A stretch of 64,000 nt of DNA from Winogradskyella jejuensis (GTDB lineage Bacteria; Bacteroidota; Bacteroidia; Flavobacteriales; Flavobacteriaceae): positions 558,001 through 622,000 of the forward strand of contig NZ_FQWS01000001.1 in NCBI RefSeq assembly GCF_900129745.1, written 5' to 3'. The first letter of the stretch is position 1, and every line of letters begins with the position of its first letter. The position numbers and the translations under genes were made by a program. Shown here in pieces: positions 28,177 to 36,682 of this stretch. A model generated the notes under the pieces. It was not told where the DNA came from and made no database searches. It worked only from the letters and a program-made list of their open reading frames with translations.

Positions 28177-28494
28177 TTACTCTTGTCTTTTTATTCTTAT
28201 TTTTTTTGGCGGAACTTCTGAAATCTCAAGTCCCTTTTCTACCACTTTTTTTTCTATGGTTGATTCCATTTTTAATCGCATCAACTTTGAACGACCATCC
28301 ATAAATGCTGAGCGTAATTCTTTTGCTTCGTTGCTTAATCTTGAAATCTCAAACACTTTTTTATCTGCACTATGTGCACTTGCAATCATGATTATGGCTA
28401 GCCCAGAAATAAAAAGAATGACCCGCCAATTTTTAAACGAATCATCACTGATTAGAAATGTACCCCTTAATATGCTGTAGATACTTTTTTTCAC
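28177..28494 (-). CDS. ftsL: FtsL-like cell division protein
   Basis: The 105-aa protein has a short cytoplasmic part, one membrane helix (WRVILFISGLAIIMIASAHS, about 23-42) and a periplasmic coiled-coil-like segment (ISRLSNEAKELRSAF). Size, topology and position between rsmH and ftsI identify it as FtsL, which binds FtsB and FtsQ and activates FtsWI. Sequence similarity alone would not prove this; the context does. It overlaps rsmH by 4 bp. Confidence 0.85.
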   Translation of the reverse strand: MKKSIYSILRGTFLISDDSFKNWRVILFISGLAIIMIASAHSADKKVFEISRLSNEAKELRSAFMDGRSKLMRLKMESTIEKKVVEKGLEISEVPPKKIRIKRQE

Positions 28495-29387
28495 AATTTC
28501 TCTGCGACTCTTAGTTTTGCACTTCGTGCTCTGTTATTTATTTTAATCTCCTCTTGCGTAGGAACAATTAAGCCTCCTACTTTTTTTAATGGAACTTCAA
28601 AATTCCCAAACATATCTCGCTCTGGCTCGCCTTCAAATAATCCGTTTCTTATAAATCGTTTTACCAATCGGTCTTCTAATGAGTGATACGAGATAAAACT
28701 TAATCGACCACCTACTTTTAATACTTCTGGTATCTGCACCAAAAGCTCCTTTAAAGCCTCAATCTCTTGATTCACCTCTATACGTATAGCCTGATAAATC
28801 TGCGCTAATACTTTATTTTCTTTTTTATGATTTAGAAATCTTTTAAGCGCCTTTTTTAATTGAGCACTTGTTTTAATTTCTTCAACTTCGCGTGCTTCAC
28901 AAATAGCTCTCGCCATTGCGGGAGCTTGTCTTAATTCTCCATAAACTGATAGCACACGTCTTATATCTTCTTCTTCATAATCATTAACCACTTCGTAAGC
29001 AGATAAAGCACTATCTTGATTCATTCGCATATCTAAATCTGCTTCAAAACGTGTTGAAAACCCTCTTTCTGCAATATCGAACTGATGAGAAGAGACTCCA
29101 AAATCTGCCAAAACACCATCCACCTCTTTAGCACCATAAAACTTTAAAAAACGTTTGATGTATCTAAAGTTTTCATTTATCAGTGTAAATCTTTCGTCAT
29201 CTATTGTGTTTGCTAAAGCGTCTGTATCTTGGTCAAAAGCAAAAAGCTTTCCGTCTGGCCCGAGCCTTTTTAAAATCTCTCGACTATGTCCTCCACCTCC
29301 AAAAGTGACATCTACATAAACACCATCTGGCTTTATTGCGAGTCCATCAACTGTTTCCTTTAATAAAACCGCATTATGATAATCCAT
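28491..29387 (-). CDS. rsmH: 16S rRNA (cytosine(1402)-N(4))-methyltransferase
   Basis: RsmH (MraW) methylates N4 of C1402 in the decoding centre of 16S rRNA with SAM. The 298-aa protein shows HNAVLLKETVDGL, the SAM-binding loop VDVTFGGGGHSREIL, LADFGVSSHQFD, RGFSTRFEADLDMRM, and a C-terminal SYHSLEDRLVKRF. It overlaps mraZ by 14 bp and ftsL by 4 bp. Confidence 0.97.
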   Translation of the reverse strand: MDYHNAVLLKETVDGLAIKPDGVYVDVTFGGGGHSREILKRLGPDGKLFAFDQDTDALANTIDDERFTLINENFRYIKRFLKFYGAKEVDGVLADFGVSSHQFDIAERGFSTRFEADLDMRMNQDSALSAYEVVNDYEEEDIRRVLSVYGELRQAPAMARAICEAREVEEIKTSAQLKKALKRFLNHKKENKVLAQIYQAIRIEVNQEIEALKELLVQIPEVLKVGGRLSFISYHSLEDRLVKRFIRNGLFEGEPERDMFGNFEVPLKKVGGLIVPTQEEIKINNRARSAKLRVAEKL

Positions 29388-29844
29388 CTGCTACATCGTC
29401 TTGTCCCATTACCTCTTCTGCTAAATCTGCAAAATCTAAAGCCGCATCATCTATAGCCTTCTCATACTTATCTTTATCCCAGATTTCAACAATATTTACT
29501 GCTGAAGCTAAAACCGTCTGCTTGGTAATTCCAGAAAAAGACAACAAATCCTTGGGAATCAATAATCGACCTGTGTTATCAACTTCTACCACTTTTACAC
29601 CTGCTGTAAAGCGACGTATAAAAGCATCATTCTTCTTATTAAAACGATTAAGCTTATTCACCTTTTGCATCAATTTTTCCCATTCCGGCATTGGATATAA
29701 CTCCAAACAAGGCTGAAAAACAGCGCGCTTGAGCACAAAACCAGATTGCATAACAGGTGCCAACTGTTTCTTTAAAACAGCTGGCAACATAAGCCTGCCT
29801 TTAGCATCTGCCTTTACTTCATATGTTCCTATTAATGCGTTCAA
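29374..29844 (-). CDS. mraZ: Transcriptional regulator MraZ
   Basis: MraZ is an AbrB-like DNA-binding protein that controls the dcw operon it heads. The 156-aa protein has two SpoVT-AbrB-type repeats, each with the G-R-L/I-x-x-P signature: VKADAKGRLMLPAVL near residue 10 and VEVDNTGRLLIPKDL near residue 88. Three 10-bp-spaced boxes upstream (29901-29930) match the type of site MraZ binds. It is the first gene of a cluster of thirteen genes read leftward to ftsZ. Confidence 0.96.
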   Translation of the reverse strand: MNALIGTYEVKADAKGRLMLPAVLKKQLAPVMQSGFVLKRAVFQPCLELYPMPEWEKLMQKVNKLNRFNKKNDAFIRRFTAGVKVVEVDNTGRLLIPKDLLSFSGITKQTVLASAVNIVEIWDKDKYEKAIDDAALDFADLAEEVMGQDDVADGLS

Positions 29845-29883
29845 ATGATTGGGTCAAAAAAGGTTACAAAACAATTTTAAAAT

Positions 29884-29891
29884 CAAATATA
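29884..29891 (-). promoter_or_regulatory. -7 box of the mraZ (dcw) promoter
   Basis: The minus strand reads TATATTTG, a full match to TAnnTTTG, 40 bp before the mraZ ATG. The matching -33 region would lie near 29911-29916, inside the MraZ boxes. Confidence 0.6.
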
Positions 29892-29900
29892 TTGAAAAAA

Positions 29901-29930
29901 TACCCACATTTTACCACATTTTACCACTTT
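29901..29930 (-). promoter_or_regulatory. Probable MraZ operator (three 10-bp repeats)
   Basis: CCAC occurs at 29904, 29914 and 29924, each in the context TACCACATTT or close to it; on the minus strand this is GTGG-N6-GTGG-N6-GTGG. MraZ is known to bind three or four TGG-type boxes spaced by 10 bp, one helical turn, ahead of mraZ. The boxes overlap the expected -33 region, so binding should repress. Confidence 0.75.
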
Positions 29931-30044
29931 TGTTGATAAGTTTTCAGTTTTTCGATAAAAACCAAGATTTACAAGATGATTTTAGTGGTGGTGATATCAG
30001 AAAAAAGCCCTTAGATATTGCATCAGTAATCCCAAGTATTTAAC

Positions 30045-30052
30045 TATATTTG
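30045..30052 (+). promoter_or_regulatory. -7 box of the hydrolase-ysxC genes
   Basis: TATATTTG, 23 bp before the ATG at 30076. The nearest TTG (30018-30020) is 24 bp upstream, longer than usual, so the -33 part is uncertain. Confidence 0.45.
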
Positions 30053-30075
30053 TTCTTAACTATACTAACTAATGC

Positions 30076-30840
30076 ATGGCACACCTTTTAAAGGAAGAAA
30101 AGGATTTTAGATATATCGAAGTTGGAGAAGGCACCCCTATTATTGTACTCCATGGATTAATGGGCGGGCTAAGTAATTTTGATGGTGTTACAGATTTTTT
30201 CAGTAATAAAGGTTACAAAGTACTTATACCTGAATTACCTATTTACACCATGTCTTTATTAAAAACCAACGTTAAGACTTTTGCAAAATATTTGCATGAT
30301 TTTATAGATTTTAAAGGTTTTGACCAGGTTATATTACTAGGCAATTCTTTAGGTGGACACATAGGCTTATACCACACAAAACTATATCCTGAAAAAGTAA
30401 AAGGGTTAATTATTACCGGAAGTTCTGGACTTTACGAGAGTGCCATGGGAAGTGGCTATACAAAACGAAGTGATTATGAGGTTATAAAGAAAAAAGCACA
30501 AGATGTTTTTTATGACCCGGCTGTAGCAACTAAAGAAATTGTAGATGAAGTTTATGAAACGGTTAACGACAGAAATAAACTCATAAAAACATTAGCGATT
30601 GCCAAAAGTGCTATCCGTCATAACATGTCAAAGGATTTACCAAAAATGCACACACCAACATGTATTATTTGGGGAAGAAATGATAATGTTACACCTCCTG
30701 AAGTTGCAGATGAGTTTCACGAATTGTTGCCAGACTCCGATTTGTTTTGGATAGATAAATGTGGACATGCAGCTATGATGGAACACCCAGATGAGTTTAA
30801 TAAAATTCTTTACAGCTGGTTGCAATCTAGAGAGTTTTAA
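30076..30840 (+). CDS. Alpha/beta-fold hydrolase
   Basis: The 254-aa protein has the alpha/beta-hydrolase layout: HGLMGG (oxyanion region, about 26-31), the nucleophile elbow GNSLGGH (Ser91), GRNDNVTPPE with the catalytic Asp, and the catalytic His in KCGHAAMMEHP near the C-terminus. The substrate is not predictable from sequence. It is followed after 35 bp by ysxC on the same strand, an arrangement that suggests co-transcription, and diverges from mraZ. Confidence 0.9.
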   Translation: MAHLLKEEKDFRYIEVGEGTPIIVLHGLMGGLSNFDGVTDFFSNKGYKVLIPELPIYTMSLLKTNVKTFAKYLHDFIDFKGFDQVILLGNSLGGHIGLYHTKLYPEKVKGLIITGSSGLYESAMGSGYTKRSDYEVIKKKAQDVFYDPAVATKEIVDEVYETVNDRNKLIKTLAIAKSAIRHNMSKDLPKMHTPTCIIWGRNDNVTPPEVADEFHELLPDSDLFWIDKCGHAAMMEHPDEFNKILYSWLQSREF

Positions 30841-30853
30841 TACTAAAAAAGAT

Positions 30854-30869
30854 TTCCGTTTTCACGGAA
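30854..30869 (+). repeat. Intergenic hairpin before ysxC
   Basis: TTCCGT, loop TTTC, ACGGAA, 6 nt before the ysxC ATG. The whole segment from the AAAG before it to the ATG resembles the one before the NlpC/P60 gene (37796-37813). Confidence 0.5.
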
Positions 30870-30875
30870 CTAACC

Positions 30876-31493
30876 ATGAAAATAAAGTCTGCTGAATTTG
30901 TAATGAGCAATTCTGACGTGGCTAAATGTCCTAAACAGCCATTGCCAGAATACGCTTTTATTGGCCGTAGTAATGTGGGAAAGTCTTCTCTTATTAACAT
31001 GCTTACGGACAGAAAAAGCTTAGCAAAAACCTCTGGACGCCCAGGAAAAACACAACTCATTAACCATTTTATTATTAATGATAATTGGTTTCTTGTAGAT
31101 TTACCAGGCTATGGCTATGCGCGAGTTTCTAAAACTTCTAAAAAGGCATTTCAGAAGTTTATTACCAATTATTTTGAACAACGCCAGCAATTGGTTTCTG
31201 CCTTTGTACTGATAGATATCAGACACAAACCTCAACCTGTAGATTTAGATTTTATGCAATATCTGGGCGAGCGTGAAATACCGTTTTCTATTATCTTTAC
31301 TAAAGCTGACAAGCTGAAACCAAAAGCCATTGAAAGACATGTAGGAGACTATTGCAATCAACTTTTGCAATTTTGGGAAGAACTTCCACCTTATTTCGTA
31401 ACCTCTTCTAGTAAAAAAATTGGGCAAGAAGAAGTCCTAGGTTTTATAAGTGAAACGAATGAGGAGATTGAAGGATTAAGGAACAATCTTTAA
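30876..31493 (+). CDS. ysxC: Ribosome biogenesis GTP-binding protein YsxC/EngB
   Basis: This is a TRAFAC-class GTPase needed for assembly of the 50S subunit. The 205-aa protein has G1 GRSNVGKSS (30-38), G2 region TSGRPGKTQLIN, G3 DLPGYGYA, G4 TKADK and a G5-like TSSSK. Length and motifs fit the family. It starts 35 bp after the hydrolase and its stop is directly followed by the next gene. Confidence 0.96.
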   Translation: MKIKSAEFVMSNSDVAKCPKQPLPEYAFIGRSNVGKSSLINMLTDRKSLAKTSGRPGKTQLINHFIINDNWFLVDLPGYGYARVSKTSKKAFQKFITNYFEQRQQLVSAFVLIDIRHKPQPVDLDFMQYLGEREIPFSIIFTKADKLKPKAIERHVGDYCNQLLQFWEELPPYFVTSSSKKIGQEEVLGFISETNEEIEGLRNNL

Positions 31494-32159
31494 ATGAAAT
31501 ACTTATTTTACTTATACATAATTCTATTAATCCCAAATTTAAGTATTGGGCAAGCGGACATTTATCTTGATGTAGACAAAAATATCATTAACAAAGATAC
31601 TTTTCATATAAAATGGTTTAATCATGCTAATATGCTTTCTAGATGGGATTTTATAGGCAAAGACAAAAAGCACTATGCGACGTTACGACAAAATCTTTAT
31701 CAAAAAGGAATTTCTGATTACAACCAAATTATAACGGAATTAGAAAAAATTACATCAACAAAAGTTCCTGATAGTGTAATCATATTATTGAGGTACAAAT
31801 TCAAAGATGATTTATGCGAAAATTTTATAGATAATTATTGGACACGTGGAGAAATTAAAAATAAAAAAAAATGGCTCGAACCCAGATTAAAAAAGTTTGA
31901 AGAAGCGAATATTTTTTACCTCTGGCTGTTTGAAAATGGTATTAAATTAAAAACAAAGTCTAAGGAAGCAAACGAATTCTTTTTATTGGATAAAAATAAT
32001 TTTTTCAGAGATAAAATTTTTACTAGCCAAACGCTCTGCAGTTCTGCTGCAGTTATAACTAAAAAAGGAGAAATTTTAGTGATGAATGGGGAAGGCACTT
32101 ATATGGCTTTGTACAATCACGTAATTAACGAGGAAATACCTCTGTTTTTCAAAAACTAA
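31494..32159 (+). CDS. Secreted protein of unknown function
   Basis: The 221-aa protein has an N-terminal signal peptide (MKYLFYLYIILLIPNLSIG, cut after about residue 19) and no lipobox, so it should be periplasmic or exported. The mature part is rich in Lys, Asn and Phe with aromatic clusters (IKWFNHANMLSRW, FYLWLFENGIK) and only two Cys (DDLCENF, SQTLCSS). No family recognised. It begins at the base after the ysxC stop, so it is co-transcribed, and its end overlaps the convergent permease gene by 4 bp. Confidence 0.7.
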   Translation: MKYLFYLYIILLIPNLSIGQADIYLDVDKNIINKDTFHIKWFNHANMLSRWDFIGKDKKHYATLRQNLYQKGISDYNQIITELEKITSTKVPDSVIILLRYKFKDDLCENFIDNYWTRGEIKNKKKWLEPRLKKFEEANIFYLWLFENGIKLKTKSKEANEFFLLDKNNFFRDKIFTSQTLCSSAAVITKKGEILVMNGEGTYMALYNHVINEEIPLFFKN

Positions 32160-33250
32160 CCCTTCACATCCAAAGCATCACGTAAAGCATTACCAATAAG
32201 CATAAATGCCATGACTAAAATCATGATACAAATCCCTGGAATTAAAGCCAGATGAGGCTTTCCTAATATAATGTAGTTGTAGTGGTCTTTTATCATAGCT
32301 CCCCAACTTGCCATTGGTGGCTGTGCACCAATACCTAAAAAGCTCAAACCACTTTCTATTAAAATGGCTGCTGCAAAATTTGCTGCAGAAATAACAATCA
32401 GTGGCGCCATAATATTTGGCAAAATGTGTTTATTGATAATTCTAAAATCAGTGAAACCTAATGCTCTAGCCGCTGTAACATACTGCAATTGTTTAGCCCC
32501 AATTATTTGTCCTCTAACTACTCTTGCCACCTCAATCCACATCGTTAAACCTACAGCTATAAATACTTGCCAAAACCCTTTACCTAAAGCTAGCGTTATA
32601 GCAATTACTAGCAATAGCGTTGGGATTGACCAGGTGATATTAATAATCCACATGATAAAGGCGTCTACTTTGCCGCCGTAGTAACCAGCAATACTACCCA
32701 TAAACAAACCAACAATTAAGGAAATAAAAACTGCCACAAAACCAATAAAAAACGATATTCGAGCACCAATTAAAATCCGGCTTAAGTAATCTCTTCCGTA
32801 CTTATCGGTGCCGAAAACAAAAGTTCTTTCTTTGATATAAGACTCTGCTTCAGCATTTGGAAAAGTTGAAATATTTATAGATTTCTGCTGACCAACCAAA
32901 CCGTCATCTGTATACTCGGTATAAACTAGGCTTTCACCTTCAATTTTATAATCAGAAATTGGGATTTCTGTAGTTGTATTGTTTCTTCCAAAAAATAGTT
33001 TTGATAGCCAAGTGGATTCGTCTTTAATATTATTCGGAATTTCTAGCATCAACACTTTAAATCCTGGAGATTTAGAGTGAATAGACAAATGCATCTGGTT
33101 TGCATTTTTAGAATCGTCTGGCACTAATACATAAGCAAAGATAGATACTAAACCTATAGCTACAATAACCCAAAAACTGAAAACGCCCCAAACATTCTTT
33201 TTGAATTTTTGGAGCGCTAAGCTTGTTAATGAATTGTTGCTTTTAGACAT
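32156..33250 (-). CDS. ABC transporter permease (OppC/DppC type)
   Basis: This is the membrane permease of a peptide- or nickel-type ABC importer. There is an N-terminal membrane helix, a soluble insert of about 130 residues (45-165), then the BPD_transp_1 core with FVFGTDKYGRDYLSRI, GSIAGYYGG, the EAA loop around ARALGFTDFRIINKHILPN, and SFLGIGAQPPMASWG. The reading frame is open to 33304, but the first 18 codons (VTERSRSVVEI) are the translation of a palindromic repeat (33266-33316). The real start is therefore most likely the ATG at 33250 (MSKSNNSLTSL). No ATPase, second permease or binding protein gene is adjacent. Confidence 0.88.
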   Translation of the reverse strand: MSKSNNSLTSLALQKFKKNVWGVFSFWVIVAIGLVSIFAYVLVPDDSKNANQMHLSIHSKSPGFKVLMLEIPNNIKDESTWLSKLFFGRNNTTTEIPISDYKIEGESLVYTEYTDDGLVGQQKSINISTFPNAEAESYIKERTFVFGTDKYGRDYLSRILIGARISFFIGFVAVFISLIVGLFMGSIAGYYGGKVDAFIMWIINITWSIPTLLLVIAITLALGKGFWQVFIAVGLTMWIEVARVVRGQIIGAKQLQYVTAARALGFTDFRIINKHILPNIMAPLIVISAANFAAAILIESGLSFLGIGAQPPMASWGAMIKDHYNYIILGKPHLALIPGICIMILVMAFMLIGNALRDALDVKG

Positions 33251-33265
33251 TATATCTTGAAAAGG

Positions 33266-33316
33266 AGATATCTCGACTACACTTCGACTTCGCTCAGTGA
33301 CCACGCTCGATATGAC
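33266..33316. repeat. Flavobacterial palindromic repeat (CTCAGTG type)
   Basis: Outer arms ATATCTCGA (33268-33276) and TCGATAT (33307-33313), inner arms CACT (33280-33283) and AGTG (33296-33299). Sequence of the type CACTGAGCGAAGTCGAAGTG recurs as an interspersed element in many flavobacterial genomes. It sits in the gap between the Prc protease and the permease and creates a false N-terminal extension. Confidence 0.7.
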
Positions 33317-33325
33317 AGCCTTAAA

Positions 33326-35470
33326 TTAATTCTTTATTTGTGCTACATTGTTTTTGATAGCATACGATAGCTTTAAATCATTAAGAACATTTAATGCCTC
33401 TTCTACATAAACATCTTTACTTAAACTCTCATGCCAACGCTTACGCTTTTCTTTTAAAATAGAATCTTTTTCGATAAGCTTAAGCTCATAAGGCAATGAA
33501 TTGTAAGTTAGGTTTGTTTTATAATCTGATATTTTCTCAAAACGTTTGGCCTGCTCTTCGTTTAACTCTAAACGTTGCTTGTATTGCTCATAGTTAAGAG
33601 AAAATGTTTCGTTATCTCTAATCTCATTAATCCATCTCGCGTTTTCATCTATAAGTCTTAATTGCTCGTTATTTGCAATACGCTGTTTACTTTTTTCAAT
33701 AGCAGCATCGTAATCATAATAGTTTTCCCAAACCTTATAGTCTGCAGAATCTATTTTATCCCATGATAACGGATTGTCTTGTGTACGCTCTCCAATACCA
33801 ATGTATTTGTAACGGTCTGGAACAATAATATCACTCTTTACACCTTTAAGTTGCGTAGAACCTCCATTGACACGGTAATACTTATCTGTTGTAAATTTTA
33901 TAGCACCTAAATCTCCATTAGAATTATTACGCACCATTCTATTGAGGTCAACAACATTTTGTACAGTTCCTTTTCCGAAAGTTTGCTCACTTCCAATTAC
34001 CACTGCTCTTTTATAGTCTTGCATTGCTGCAGCTAAAATCTCAGATGCCGAAGCCGATAACTCATTTACCATGATTACTAAAGGACCATCCCAAACTATA
34101 GACTTATCGGTATCACTTAAAATACGCTTATCTTCTGTTGTACTTTTTACTTGCACAATAGGTCCTTCTTCTATAAACAAACCCGCCATATCTACAACTG
34201 CTCCTAAAGAACCACCTCTATTGTCTCTTAAATCTAAAACTACTCCTTCTATACCTTCTTTCTTAAGGCGAATAATCTCTTTCTTAACATCTAGCGCACA
34301 ACTTATTCTGTTGTTCCTGTCAAAATTATCATAGAAGCTTGGTAAATTAATAATACCGAATTTTTTTCCGTCTTTAATGACTGTGGAAGACTTAGCGTAT
34401 GTTTCTTCTAGCACTACCTCATCACGCTCTATGGTTATATCTTTCAAAGTTCCATCTACTTTCTTAACGGATAATGTCACTTTTGTACCTTTTGGACCTT
34501 TGATGTATTTTACTGCATCCTCAATTCGCATTCCAACAATATTGACTGCTTTTTCTTCATTTTCTTGTCTAACTTTCAATATTTGATCACCTTCTTGTAG
34601 CTCATTCTGTCTCCACGCTGGACCACCACTAATTAATTCGCTTATTGAGATAACATCTAGTTTTCGTTGTAGTCTTGCGCCGATTCCTTCAAACTTTCCA
34701 GACATGTCTACATCAAAACGGTCTTTGTCTTCTGGCGTAAAATAGAAGGTATGCGGATCGAACTCTCTAACAATAGCATTGATATATACCCCAAACCAAT
34801 CTTTGCGTTGTCTTTCTTGTATGTAAGTAAATAATTCTTCTAAAGATTTTCTTGTTATTTCACGAGCTTCGGCTTCTAACTCTTTTTCGGACTTTAAGTC
34901 CACACTGTCATCTTCTTCAGCCATTAAAGTATTATTCTCAATAGCTTCATCATAATTGGCAATTGTAGAAAATTTAAGTTGCTTTCTCCAGCGCTCTTTT
35001 AATTCGCGCTTATTCTTGGCATAGTCCATTTTATCATAATCCGAGTCGAACATCTCATCTTTAGTGTAGTCAAAAGGCTTTTCTAAAATCTTTTCATAAA
35101 TCTCTTCAGATTCCGATATTCTCTGGATTAAGCGCTGATGTGTTAAGTCGAAAAACGCCAAATCGTAAGCTTTTAATTGATCATCGATTTGACTCTTATA
35201 TGCTTCAAACTCTTTAATGTCTGATTTTAAAAAGTAACGCTTAAACGGATCTAACTGCTTTATGTAATCATCGTAAACACGTTCTGAAAAATCATCGTTT
35301 ATATCTTGAGGCGCAAAATGACCTTGGTCTAGTAAGTAAGTAATTAATCGAACCAGTAATTTATCTTTATCGCCGTCGCCATCTACTTTGCTTGTAAAAC
35401 TGCACGATGCAAAGGCAATTAGCAGTGCTAATAATAAAAATTTGTATTTCCCTTTCATTCCTAATTTCAT
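33326..35470 (-). CDS. prc: Carboxy-terminal processing (Prc/Tsp-like) S41 peptidase
   Basis: This periplasmic serine protease trims proteins from the C-terminus. The 714-aa protein has a signal peptide ending in the lipobox-like AFASC (Cys23), a long N-terminal helical domain, a PDZ domain (about 245-330, FEGIGARLQRKLDV and GGPAWRQNELQEGDQI), then the S41 catalytic domain with LRDNRGGSLGA, NELSASASEILAAAMQD with the nucleophile Ser, and GKGTVQ with the catalytic Lys. A C-terminal DUF3340-like part follows. An alternative ATG (MKGKYKF) lies four codons on. Nothing else in the window indicates its substrate. Confidence 0.93.
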   Translation of the reverse strand: MKLGMKGKYKFLLLALLIAFASCSFTSKVDGDGDKDKLLVRLITYLLDQGHFAPQDINDDFSERVYDDYIKQLDPFKRYFLKSDIKEFEAYKSQIDDQLKAYDLAFFDLTHQRLIQRISESEEIYEKILEKPFDYTKDEMFDSDYDKMDYAKNKRELKERWRKQLKFSTIANYDEAIENNTLMAEEDDSVDLKSEKELEAEAREITRKSLEELFTYIQERQRKDWFGVYINAIVREFDPHTFYFTPEDKDRFDVDMSGKFEGIGARLQRKLDVISISELISGGPAWRQNELQEGDQILKVRQENEEKAVNIVGMRIEDAVKYIKGPKGTKVTLSVKKVDGTLKDITIERDEVVLEETYAKSSTVIKDGKKFGIINLPSFYDNFDRNNRISCALDVKKEIIRLKKEGIEGVVLDLRDNRGGSLGAVVDMAGLFIEEGPIVQVKSTTEDKRILSDTDKSIVWDGPLVIMVNELSASASEILAAAMQDYKRAVVIGSEQTFGKGTVQNVVDLNRMVRNNSNGDLGAIKFTTDKYYRVNGGSTQLKGVKSDIIVPDRYKYIGIGERTQDNPLSWDKIDSADYKVWENYYDYDAAIEKSKQRIANNEQLRLIDENARWINEIRDNETFSLNYEQYKQRLELNEEQAKRFEKISDYKTNLTYNSLPYELKLIEKDSILKEKRKRWHESLSKDVYVEEALNVLNDLKLSYAIKNNVAQIKN

Positions 35471-35625
35471 TTAAAATTGAAAATATTTTTCATCAATAAT
35501 TGACTAAAATAGACGAAAAAACCGTGCCATAAAACCAAACTGCTACTAATTTTTTGTTAAACCAAGTTATAATAGCTTTTACAGGCTATTTTAGTATTTT
35601 AGCAAGACGAAACAAACGACTAAAA

Positions 35626-36402
35626 ATGTCTAAAAAACCGCTAATATTAGTTACCAATGACGATGGAATCACCGCTCCAGGAATCCGTACACTGATTAGT
35701 GTTATGTGCACTATTGGAGACGTGGTTGTTGTAGCTCCAGACAGCCCACAAAGTGGCATGGGACACGCAATAACTATAGATTCTACATTACATGTCGAAA
35801 AAGTAACGATTGACGATGGCCCACAAACTGAGTACAGCTGTTCTGGCACACCTGCAGATTGTGTAAAACTAGCCGTAAGAGAGGTACTTGATAGAAAACC
35901 CGACTTATGCGTTTCTGGCATTAACCACGGCTCAAATTCCTCTATTAATGTTATTTATTCAGGTACGATGAGTGCTGCACTTGAGGCTGGAATAGAAAGT
36001 ATTCCTGCTATTGGTTTTTCACTCTTAGACTATAATTGGGGAGCAAATTTTGAACATTCAAAATCATTTATAAAAACTATTGTGCTTAACGTTTTAAATA
36101 ACGGTTTACCCAAAGATGTAGTTCTAAATGTAAACATCCCGAATGTTAGTAAAAAAGAGATTAAAGGCATTAAAATTTGCAGACAGGCACGCGCTAATTG
36201 GGAAGAAGAATTTGACAAGCGCACTAACCCCATGGGGCGCGATTATTATTGGTTAACCGGTAAGTTTGTAAATATGGACCATGGAGAAGATACCGATGAG
36301 TGGGCACTAAAAAACAATTACGTTTCAGTTGTACCAGTTCAGTTTGATTTAACGGCACACCATGCTATTCAACAATTAAATTCTTGGGATTTTAATGCAT
36401 AG
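35626..36402 (+). CDS. surE: 5'/3'-nucleotidase SurE
   Basis: SurE is a metal-dependent phosphatase for nucleoside monophosphates. The 258-aa protein has the N-terminal metal site LVTNDDGITAPG (Asp12, Asp13), PDSPQSGMGHAIT with a ligand Ser, and SGINHGSN with the ligand Asn. The open frame begins at 35554, but MSKKPLILVTNDDG at 35626 aligns with the family, so I use that start. The stop overlaps the next small gene by 8 bp, and lpxB follows: a surE-lpxB operon. Confidence 0.94.
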   Translation: MSKKPLILVTNDDGITAPGIRTLISVMCTIGDVVVVAPDSPQSGMGHAITIDSTLHVEKVTIDDGPQTEYSCSGTPADCVKLAVREVLDRKPDLCVSGINHGSNSSINVIYSGTMSAALEAGIESIPAIGFSLLDYNWGANFEHSKSFIKTIVLNVLNNGLPKDVVLNVNIPNVSKKEIKGIKICRQARANWEEEFDKRTNPMGRDYYWLTGKFVNMDHGEDTDEWALKNNYVSVVPVQFDLTAHHAIQQLNSWDFNA

Positions 36403-36682
36403 AAAAGAGATTATTATTGGCTTCTTAGTTGGAATTATATCTGTTGGTATTGGGATTTTTATTTTTGATGTTGGCGTTGGTCTTTACAAAGGCAGTTCGT
36501 TTTCAAGAATAATTGACCGGTCTTTTAGTACTATTTTGCTAGACAAACGCGCTAGTATTGGAGCACTCATAAATCTTCCTGTATTTTATTTATTTTTAAA
36601 TAAAAAGAAAGACAACTACGCAAAAGGCGTCCTTCTGGCAACCATCTTAATTGGGATATTATTTTTAATCAATAAGCTATGA
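36395..36682 (+). CDS. Small membrane protein of unknown function
   Basis: The 95-aa protein has three hydrophobic segments: IIIGFLVGIISVGIGIFIF, IGALINLPVFYLFL and VLLATILIGILFLI. It has a short basic loop (LNKKKDNY). No family recognised. It is wedged between surE and lpxB with overlaps on both sides (8 bp with surE, 4 bp with lpxB), so all three are translationally coupled. That context hints at a role in lipid A or envelope work, which is inference. Confidence 0.75.
   Translation: MHRKEIIIGFLVGIISVGIGIFIFDVGVGLYKGSSFSRIIDRSFSTILLDKRASIGALINLPVFYLFLNKKKDNYAKGVLLATILIGILFLINKL

Noticed and set aside
33251..33304. Longer N-terminus of the ABC permease
   Set aside because: These codons lie in a palindromic repeat and have no similarity to the family.
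35554..35625. Longer N-terminus of SurE
   Set aside because: The conserved N-terminus starts at the ATG at 35626; the 24 extra residues do not resemble a signal peptide, and SurE is cytoplasmic.
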